A DNA stretch of 64,000 bases. It comes from CAIVAT01 sp038212325 (GTDB lineage: Bacteria > Bacteroidota > Bacteroidia > Bacteroidales > FEN-979). Position numbers and translations under genes: made by a program. The notes beneath the pieces are model-generated. The model did not search any database. It worked only from the letters and a program-made list of their open reading frames with translations, and was not told the DNA's origin. Location: the NCBI GenBank assembly GCA_038212325.1, contig JBBQUQ010000001.1, forward strand, positions 1 to 64,000. Direction: 5' to 3'. Shown here one piece after another: positions 18,267 through 24,370 of this stretch. Each line of letters starts with the position of its first letter. Within the stretch, counting starts at the first letter, position 1.

Positions 18267-19724
18267 TTAAAACCTGAAATAGATGAACGGACTGAATCCG
18301 GAGGAGGTGATGGTTGCCTCGCCAAGGATGAACAGTAAAATTGCGATCACAGCGCATGCGATCATCAGACCTTTTCCCGGGTTGAAATAGAGCTTCCCGA
18401 TCCATGATTCCACCTTTTTGAACCCGCCCCAGAACGAGAATAAGACGGCGATCGCCATCATGGTCCAGAATTTCGGGTTCAGCCAAACATCGCTCTCTCC
18501 TCCCTGGAAGGTAAACAGCCGGCGGATGAAAAACCAGGCTTCATCGATGGTTGCCGACCGGAAAATCAGCCAGCCGATCATCAGCAGGAAAAAGGTGAGT
18601 GCAATAGATGGCACTTTGCCTGCTTTTTTCAGGTATTTGAGCAGGAAGAGCCTGTCGGCGATGATGAAAACCCCCATGTACGCGCCCCAGATGATGAAGG
18701 TCCAGGCAGCCCCATGCCAGAAACCACACAGTAGAAAAGTTATGGTGGTGGCAATGAGGTAGATCACCTTATCGGCACGAAGTCCCAGGTATCGCTCCCT
18801 GGGAAGCTTGCGCGAAGTGGCATAGGCCAGCGGGAGAAAAACATAGTCGCGGAACCACAGAGACAGGGTCATGTGCCACCGGCGCCAGAATTCGGTGATG
18901 CTTTGCGAAACATAGGGGGAGTTGAAATTTTCGGGCAGTCTGAATCCCAGCATCCGTGCAAGCCCGATGGCCATATCGGTGTAGCCGGAGAAGTCAAAAT
19001 AGATCTGGAAGGTAAAGGCCACGGCTCCGATCCAGGCCATGCTGGTTGACAATTCGGCGGAGGAGAGCTGAAATATCTCATTGACTGTAACACCCAGCAC
19101 GTCAGCGATCAGTACTTTTTTCGACAGCCCGATGATGAAACGGAAAAAACCGGTCAGCCGGAAGTCGAGCGTCTCCTGCTCCGACCGGTCGGCGATCTGC
19201 GATGCGATTTGCCCGGGCCTCACAATCGGCCCGGATAACAGTTGTGGAAACATGAAAATATACAGTGCGTAATCCTGCAATTTTTCAAAAACCGGATACT
19301 GCTTTTTATACACATCGAAGGTGTAGGCCAGTTTCTGAAAGGTAATGAAGGAGATCCCTACCGGCAGGGCAATCTTCGTCCATCCGGCAGGTTTTGATCC
19401 GAAAACACCGAGGAGCGTGTCAAACTGGTCGACAAAGAAATTCATATATTTAAAATAGAGGAGCAGCGCCAGGTTCATCAGCACAGAAAGCCAGAACAAT
19501 ATCCTGCGCGCCGAACCGGTTTTCAGGGTCATCCGGCGGATGATTAAAAAATCAATGACGACCGATCCCGCCACGATAAAAACGAATTTCGGAGCTCCCC
19601 AGGCGTAGAAGAGGAGGCTGGCAATAAGGAGAAAGCCGTTTTTGTAACTGCGGTCGATCAGGAAATAAACAATCAGGATGAACGGAAGGAAGTATAGCAA
19701 AAATAAGCTGCTGTTGAATATCAT
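18267..19724 (-). CDS. MBOAT family O-acyltransferase (AlgI-like)
   Basis: 485 residues, polytopic, of the length usual for AlgI/PatA-type MBOAT proteins. Family hallmarks are plain: LPVGISFITFQKLAYTFDVY, MFPQLLSGPIVR, FWRRWHMTLSLWFRDYVFLP and the invariant-His region LLCGFWHGAAWTFIIWG. Such proteins pass an acyl group, normally acetyl, from a cytoplasmic donor across the inner membrane to a polysaccharide, with help from an AlgJ/AlgX/DHHW partner. Here two DHHW-like genes flank the MBOAT, one only 3 nt upstream (stop at 19728), which strongly suggests a functional unit. The acceptor glycan is not identified. This is the most confidently assigned gene of the operon. Confidence 0.93.
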   Translation of the reverse strand: MIFNSSLFLLYFLPFILIVYFLIDRSYKNGFLLIASLLFYAWGAPKFVFIVAGSVVIDFLIIRRMTLKTGSARRILFWLSVLMNLALLLYFKYMNFFVDQFDTLLGVFGSKPAGWTKIALPVGISFITFQKLAYTFDVYKKQYPVFEKLQDYALYIFMFPQLLSGPIVRPGQIASQIADRSEQETLDFRLTGFFRFIIGLSKKVLIADVLGVTVNEIFQLSSAELSTSMAWIGAVAFTFQIYFDFSGYTDMAIGLARMLGFRLPENFNSPYVSQSITEFWRRWHMTLSLWFRDYVFLPLAYATSRKLPRERYLGLRADKVIYLIATTITFLLCGFWHGAAWTFIIWGAYMGVFIIADRLFLLKYLKKAGKVPSIALTFFLLMIGWLIFRSATIDEAWFFIRRLFTFQGGESDVWLNPKFWTMMAIAVLFSFWGGFKKVESWIGKLYFNPGKGLMIACAVIAILLFILGEATITSSGFSPFIYFRF

Positions 19725-19727
19725 AGG

Positions 19728-21026
19728 CTACCTGAATTTTGACAAGCGTTTCAACTCATTATTGTACAAATATATCGCATCGTTCCTTACCATGGCATCC
19801 AGCGGAAGATTCTGCTCCTTCGCCTTTTTTTTCATCTCCTCCATCCATCCCGGGCTCATCCTGAAGTTCTCCTCGATCATCCTGATCCTCGTCTTTCCGG
19901 GATAATATTGCTCGTAAGCCCTGTCGACAAATCCATAACCGATGTTGCCATAACCGGCATTGGTCTGCATCAGAATCACCACCTCCTGCCGGTCGAGTGC
20001 GCTGTCGAGGTTGATCCGGGCAGTATTTGTCGGCCTGGTATTCTGATCGGGATAAACCTCCTTGTCGTAATACCACATATCCTCCCGCAGGAACGTGTTT
20101 TTGATGATCCCGTTAAAATGCCAATACCAGTAATAGCTGTCGCTGACAAACAGTACGGCGGGTTTCGGGGCATCGCCGGCATAGGTGTGATGAAAAACAG
20201 GGTAGGTCATCTGCGGCACCGGGTTCTTCCAAACCAGGTTCAGCACGCGGTCCATGTCGTCGTCCTCCTTGCGGGCTTCAGGTTCAAGCATCAGGCTGTC
20301 GAGCACCATGTGGGGAAGTTCCCGGTTCAGGCTCTTTTCGAGATACCTGATGAGGGAATCGGCGCCTAAGTAAGCCCCGTAGCAACTCCAGTGCGCCCCG
20401 CTGAATGGGTAGAGGTTGTGACGGGAAGTGTCTTTCAGTTGCACAAGCCATGTGTTAAAATCGATCAGGTTGACCCCCGCATCTTTGAGCTTGCGCGAAT
20501 AATAATCGTTATTTGTGGGTCCCCGCCCTCCTTCGAGAAAGCGGTCGGGAATGCTTTCGGGATAGTAAAAGCCTTTCCCAGGTGCCAGGATCACCAGGAG
20601 ATGTATCTTCTTTTTTGTCCAGAAGTAATCCTGGAGATACTTGATGCGGGAAACCTTGTCGTCGAGAAACCTGGTGCCTGCGAAATCCCTGCCCAGGCAT
20701 GCATCAATATGGGAATCGATTTGCATGATACCGTTCTTTCCAACAACAATGCGGGCCGCATGCGGAAGAGAAAACAACGTGTAATCGACCTGGTTGAATA
20801 TCCTTGTGAATGCATTGTGGAACCCGACTGTCAGGTCGAGGTGCGGGGTAATTTTAGCCTGGTACTCGCCATTCCTGAGGTCTGCCATGCTGAATTCCGG
20901 CCGCTGCCGTTCTTCAAAATAACCTTCAAGCGGCCTGTCGGGAAAGATGGTAAGCACCTTTTGCACCGTAGGAAAAGCGAGCACCACCATGATCAAAAAA
21001 AAGATTGTGCTTTTTATCCACATCAT
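19728..21026 (-). CDS. DHHW / AlgX-like protein (second copy), probable O-acylation partner
   Basis: 432 residues from the ATG at 21026. The frame continues to a TTG at 21080, but a good promoter at 21078-21107 places the transcript start downstream of that codon. One N-terminal hydrophobic segment (WIKSTIFFLIMVVLAF) precedes an AlgX-like domain: HLLVILAPGKGFYYPES, LIDFNTWLVQLKDTSRH, GAHWSCYGAY (His about residue 212) and VLFVSDSYYWYW. As in the paralogue at 14.7-16.2 kb, Gly replaces the Asp of the DxHW motif. Both share the tail pattern of a MWYYDKEVYP-type segment and a C-terminal DAIYLYN/DAIYSYD. The stop is 3 nt from the MBOAT start, so the two are almost certainly co-translated. Confidence 0.7.
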   Translation of the reverse strand: MMWIKSTIFFLIMVVLAFPTVQKVLTIFPDRPLEGYFEERQRPEFSMADLRNGEYQAKITPHLDLTVGFHNAFTRIFNQVDYTLFSLPHAARIVVGKNGIMQIDSHIDACLGRDFAGTRFLDDKVSRIKYLQDYFWTKKKIHLLVILAPGKGFYYPESIPDRFLEGGRGPTNNDYYSRKLKDAGVNLIDFNTWLVQLKDTSRHNLYPFSGAHWSCYGAYLGADSLIRYLEKSLNRELPHMVLDSLMLEPEARKEDDDMDRVLNLVWKNPVPQMTYPVFHHTYAGDAPKPAVLFVSDSYYWYWHFNGIIKNTFLREDMWYYDKEVYPDQNTRPTNTARINLDSALDRQEVVILMQTNAGYGNIGYGFVDRAYEQYYPGKTRIRMIEENFRMSPGWMEEMKKKAKEQNLPLDAMVRNDAIYLYNNELKRLSKFR

Positions 21027-21077
21027 CAGGCAACCATTAGTCAATCGCAGTAAAAAGGAGGATTTGCAGAACGCCGG

Positions 21078-21107
21078 CAAAGGTAGTATTTTTCAACAGA
21101 ATCTCAA
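21078..21107 (-). promoter_or_regulatory. Internal promoter ahead of the DHHW-MBOAT pair
   Basis: Minus strand TTG (21107-21105), 19-nt spacer, TACCTTTG (21085-21078): a full match to the -7 consensus. It lies at the end of the upstream GT-C gene and would give a leader of about 45 nt before the ATG at 21026. This could let the acylation genes be expressed apart from the glycosyltransferases. Confidence 0.5.
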
Positions 21108-22888
21108 TGCCACCCATAGCGGTAACTCAGTTGCAAATCATCCATGTATAAGCTGGCTTGCCTCGGGTTGCGGATGAAAAGGTCGATCTGCAGGCTTGAA
21201 TCGTTTACATCGGGAATGATGAAGGTTTTTCGCACCTCAAACCAGGTTCCCTGGCTTCCTTCCACCTTGTCGAGTGGCTGTTCGTCGCCGAAAAGGGTTT
21301 TGTTCCCCTTGGCAACGGAGTATCCAAGCGATGCGCCGGTTGGCTTGCCGCTGTTTTTTAACATCCACACTGCCACTTCGATGGTTTTCGGATATGGATA
21401 GCCGAACAGGTCGGTATTGATCGAATAGAGCGGGGTGATCCCTCCTTTCTCATTGGCAGCAATGCTGTATTGCCCCGAATGGGTAAAAATGGCCGAAGGC
21501 TTCTTTACCGGTGACAGCGCAAGGTTTTCAAAATCATTTTTATACGAGCCCATCCTGTGCAGCGGTGAAACAACCCCGGAGCGTTCGAACGAGCGCCGGA
21601 AGTGGTCCCAATCCCAGGTTGAACCATAATAGCACCGCTCGAAACGGTAGAGGGCAACGGTATAGCGGATGTTGGAATAAGCCAGTAAAAAAAGAAGGAA
21701 CAGCATGATGGTTTTCACCAGGAACAGCCGGTGGCCGAACACCCAGGTTGCCAGCCACCCGAATGGCACAGCAATGATCGCGTAATACTCGATGAATGAA
21801 CGCTGGCCATAGCTGCACCCGAAGTACCACATTTTCCATGAGGCAAAAACCAGGGTGATCAGCAGGAAAACCGATGCAATTAGCCAGCCGTTTAACCTCC
21901 TTTGAAAAATCATCATCGCGATCCCGGCCAGGAAGAACAGAACCAGCGGCGTGTAGGTGAGCAGCCCGTTCACCGGGGAAAAAAGCACTTCGGCCACCGC
22001 AGGATGGCCCAGGTTGGTGAATCCTTCATTACTATAAGAAAAATAGAGCCATTTTCCCGACAGGTATTTCCAGTAGATCATCTGCGGAAGAAAAATAAGG
22101 AACAGGATTGCAAGGAAGGCCAGGAGACGCGACGGTTTCAGGAATTGCCTGGTGCGTTTCAGCCATTCGGCAGGGCCGGCAGCATCCCAGGTAAAGAACA
22201 GCAGTCCCAGGACGATGCTGGTGGGCCTGACCAGGATGGCCAATGACAGGATCACGCTGATCAGCAAAAAGTACTTGTATGTTGGCGAAGCATGGTATCG
22301 CTTCAAGGCAAACAGAAAAAGAGCGAATAGAAAAAACGAATAAACATGCGACATCATGCCGTCGATGAGCGAATAGTAAAACAGGTTGGTCCCCAGGAAT
22401 ATCATGGTGACGACAAAAAAGCTGACAGCAGGCCGGAAATAGTGGTCGAGGAATCTTTTCAGGAACCAGAGCCCCAGCAACAGGTATACAATGGCGGCAA
22501 GGCTCATCATCCGCATGTAGAGCATGGAAAAACCGCTTTCGCTGTTGAGGCCGGCTATGCGCGAAACCAGTTCGGAGGCGAAAAAGAACGGCGATGCCAG
22601 CAAGGCAACGCCATAGGTGTATTTTGTATCGAGCTTGTTTTTCAGGGTATCTGTGCTGAAACCTCCGCCCGTGCGGATGTCGAGGTCGGCCGGCATCTTA
22701 TGTGTATCGAACCGGTAAAAAAAGGTGGCAGGAAGATAAATGTAATACCCTGCCCGGTCGGACCATAGTTCGCTGCGATCGGAAAACCGTGTTGCATCCT
22801 TGTGGAAATACCAGGAAAGCGCCAGTGAGACACAAAACAGCACATAAAAAAACCACTGCTGCCCCAGACTATTTCGCCATTTTACCAT
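21104..22888 (-). CDS. GT-C-like membrane protein with C-terminal CBM-like domain
   Basis: 594 residues. About ten to eleven hydrophobic segments (15-430) follow the start. The first extracytoplasmic loop holds LWSDRAGYYIYLPATFF, an Asp placed as in GT-C glycosyltransferases. Residues ~450-594 are an extracytoplasmic beta-sandwich: HSGQYSIAANEKGGI, then WFEVRKTFIIP and ASLYMDDLQLSYR. The HSGQYS motif recurs in the FG-GAP protein at 8.5-10.3 kb. The start codon is unusual because it lies inside an 8-bp tandem repeat (22875-22898), so the first residues MVKWRN are repeat-encoded. The next Met is far downstream, so no other ATG is available nearby. The gene begins 9 nt after the 192-residue gene. 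Confidence 0.6.
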   Translation of the reverse strand: MVKWRNSLGQQWFFYVLFCVSLALSWYFHKDATRFSDRSELWSDRAGYYIYLPATFFYRFDTHKMPADLDIRTGGGFSTDTLKNKLDTKYTYGVALLASPFFFASELVSRIAGLNSESGFSMLYMRMMSLAAIVYLLLGLWFLKRFLDHYFRPAVSFFVVTMIFLGTNLFYYSLIDGMMSHVYSFFLFALFLFALKRYHASPTYKYFLLISVILSLAILVRPTSIVLGLLFFTWDAAGPAEWLKRTRQFLKPSRLLAFLAILFLIFLPQMIYWKYLSGKWLYFSYSNEGFTNLGHPAVAEVLFSPVNGLLTYTPLVLFFLAGIAMMIFQRRLNGWLIASVFLLITLVFASWKMWYFGCSYGQRSFIEYYAIIAVPFGWLATWVFGHRLFLVKTIMLFLLFLLAYSNIRYTVALYRFERCYYGSTWDWDHFRRSFERSGVVSPLHRMGSYKNDFENLALSPVKKPSAIFTHSGQYSIAANEKGGITPLYSINTDLFGYPYPKTIEVAVWMLKNSGKPTGASLGYSVAKGNKTLFGDEQPLDKVEGSQGTWFEVRKTFIIPDVNDSSLQIDLFIRNPRQASLYMDDLQLSYRYGWH

Positions 22889-22898
22889 TTTACCATTT
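22875..22898 (-). repeat. 8-bp tandem repeat, three units, containing a start codon
   Basis: Read on the minus strand the units are AAATGGTA, AAATGGTA, AAATGGCG. The repeat begins at the stop of the 192-residue gene, and its first ATG is the start of the GT-C-like gene. It belongs to the AAATGGYR family also seen near 28.0, 44.2, 61.2 and 62.9 kb. Confidence 0.85.
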
Positions 22899-23476
22899 TA
22901 TTTGAAGCGTCCCCCCCCTTCATAACGTGTTACCTCCACACTGTCAACCAGCATCTCCCCCTTTCCCCGGTACCAGAAATAGGCCTGCAGCACATCCTCG
23001 CCATCAGGGGCCTGCGGTACGTGATAATCGTTGCTTACCCGGTTCCATTGGTTTGGTTCCAGGTTTTCATGTTCCAGCGCAACAAACATATACTTGAAAT
23101 TGACTCCCTGGTGGTTGCAGGTAGCCACGAGGCTGCACTTTGCCTCCGACACCGGGCATGAGAACCATACCTTTCCGGTAACCCGGATCCACGAAGCGTC
23201 GGACGGATTGAGATCCTTGAATTTTATCCATAGTCCGGGAGAAAACGCAACAGCCGGGCCCATTTTCAGCGGTTCAAGATCATAAAAAGCCAGACGATTT
23301 CCTTTATCTTCAAGGTGTGCCGGCAGATGTTCCCGCTCCGCCAGCGCCAACGGATCAATGATTTGATGCGTATCCCGGTAGTCAAGGTAATGGTTCACAC
23401 ATATGAAAATCCCCACCAGTAAAACTGCAGAAAATCCTGCAAACAAATTTCCCCGGAACAGACCCTTTTCACTCAT
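22898..23476 (-). CDS. Single-pass membrane protein with CBM-like beta-sandwich
   Basis: 192 residues. One hydrophobic segment (about 11-28) is followed by an extracytoplasmic domain from about residue 60: AFYDLEPLKMGPAVAF, GLWIKFKDLNPSDASWIRV, QWNRVSNDYHVP and a closing EMLVDSVEVTRYEGG. The strand pattern (W.R.S, then an aromatic Y.W strand, then a V/IDS.E.. end) resembles the modules of three other proteins in this operon, and more loosely CBM4_9. No enzyme motif is visible. It is placed second in the operon, between the GT2 and the large GT-C-like gene. It looks like a stand-alone version of the domain that its neighbour carries as a fusion. The function is unknown. Confidence 0.6.
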   Translation of the reverse strand: MSEKGLFRGNLFAGFSAVLLVGIFICVNHYLDYRDTHQIIDPLALAEREHLPAHLEDKGNRLAFYDLEPLKMGPAVAFSPGLWIKFKDLNPSDASWIRVTGKVWFSCPVSEAKCSLVATCNHQGVNFKYMFVALEHENLEPNQWNRVSNDYHVPQAPDGEDVLQAYFWYRGKGEMLVDSVEVTRYEGGGRFK

Positions 23477-23512
23477 AAAAACACACGTTATGGTAAATTC
23501 CTGCCCATCCGG

Positions 23513-23583
23513 ACCTGCATTGTATGCATTGCCTGCATTACCTGCATTGCCTGCATTTTTGCATTACCTGCATTGCCTGCATT
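23513..23583. repeat. 9-bp tandem repeat, about eight units
   Basis: Units are RCCTGCATT with small changes: ACCTGCATT and GCCTGCATT alternate, one unit is GTATGCATT, and one has lost a base. The array fills most of the 112-bp gap between the GT2 gene and the 192-residue gene. Confidence 0.9.
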
Positions 23584-23588
23584 CCAAA

Positions 23589-24323
23589 CTATTTAAGGTA
23601 TCTCCTGTCCCACACATTGTATTTCAGCAAGCACCATATCGCCCGGAAAGCATCCTTCATCCCGATTTTTTTTCCCTCCTCATAGGTTCGTCCGTAGTAT
23701 GAAATGCCAACTTCGTAAATCCTGATTTTAGGAAATCTGGTGATCTTCGAGGTGACCTCAGGTTCAAACCCAAACCGCCTCTCCCTGAAGTATATCTTTT
23801 TCAGGATTTCGGCGCGGAAAAGCTTGTAGCAGGTCTCCATGTCGGTGAGATTCAGGTTCGTGAACATGTTGGATACAAACGTAAGGAACTTGTTGCCGAT
23901 CGAGTGCCAGAAAAAGAGGATCCGGTGCGGCCTTCCCCCCATGAACCGTGAACCGTACACCACATCGGCAAAGCCGTCGAGGAGCGGTTTCAGCAAAATA
24001 TTGTATTCGGCAGGATCGTATTCAAGATCGGCATCCTGGATGATGATAAAATCGCCGGTTGCCTCCTCGATGCCGCGATGCAGGGCAGCTCCTTTGCCCA
24101 GGTTCACCGGCTGGTTGAACAGCCTGATGTCGCTGGCCGGGTGCGCGGCAATATACCGTTCCACCACGCCGATGGTTTCGTCGCGGCTGAAATCATTGAC
24201 AATGATGATCTCTTTCGTCACCGCTTCCAACAATTCAACGGCAAGAACTTTATCGAGAATAAGGTGGATGGTTGCCGCCTCGTTGTAAGCGGGAATTAAG
24301 ATGCTGAGCTTTCGGGATTCCAT
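23589..24323 (-). CDS. GT2 glycosyltransferase, polyprenyl-phosphate sugar synthase type
   Basis: 244 residues, a GT-A fold of family 2 without added membrane segments. SILIPAYNEAATIHLILDK opens the fold, IIIVNDFSRD gives the first acidic site, and NLGKGAALHRGIEEATGD and IIIQDADLEYDP give the DxD region. GSRFMGGRP and EPEVTSKI follow as in dolichyl-phosphate-mannose (DPM1) type enzymes. The likely reaction is transfer of a sugar from a nucleotide donor to a polyprenyl phosphate on the cytoplasmic face. Such a product is what GT-C enzymes use, and two GT-C-like genes lie downstream. A -7-like box (24341-24348) suggests that transcription of the glycan operon begins here. Confidence 0.85.
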   Translation of the reverse strand: MESRKLSILIPAYNEAATIHLILDKVLAVELLEAVTKEIIIVNDFSRDETIGVVERYIAAHPASDIRLFNQPVNLGKGAALHRGIEEATGDFIIIQDADLEYDPAEYNILLKPLLDGFADVVYGSRFMGGRPHRILFFWHSIGNKFLTFVSNMFTNLNLTDMETCYKLFRAEILKKIYFRERRFGFEPEVTSKITRFPKIRIYEVGISYYGRTYEEGKKIGMKDAFRAIWCLLKYNVWDRRYLK

Positions 24324-24340
24324 ATAACCGGTTCAAAGGG

Positions 24341-24348
24341 CAAAAATA
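24341..24348 (-). promoter_or_regulatory. Candidate -7 element at the head of the glycan operon
   Basis: TATTTTTG on the minus strand fits TAnnTTTG and stands 17 nt before the GT2 start codon. I find no TTG at the expected -33 spacing, so this is weaker than the other promoters listed. Confidence 0.3.
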
Positions 24349-24370
24349 AGAGAAAATATCAAGGAATATG

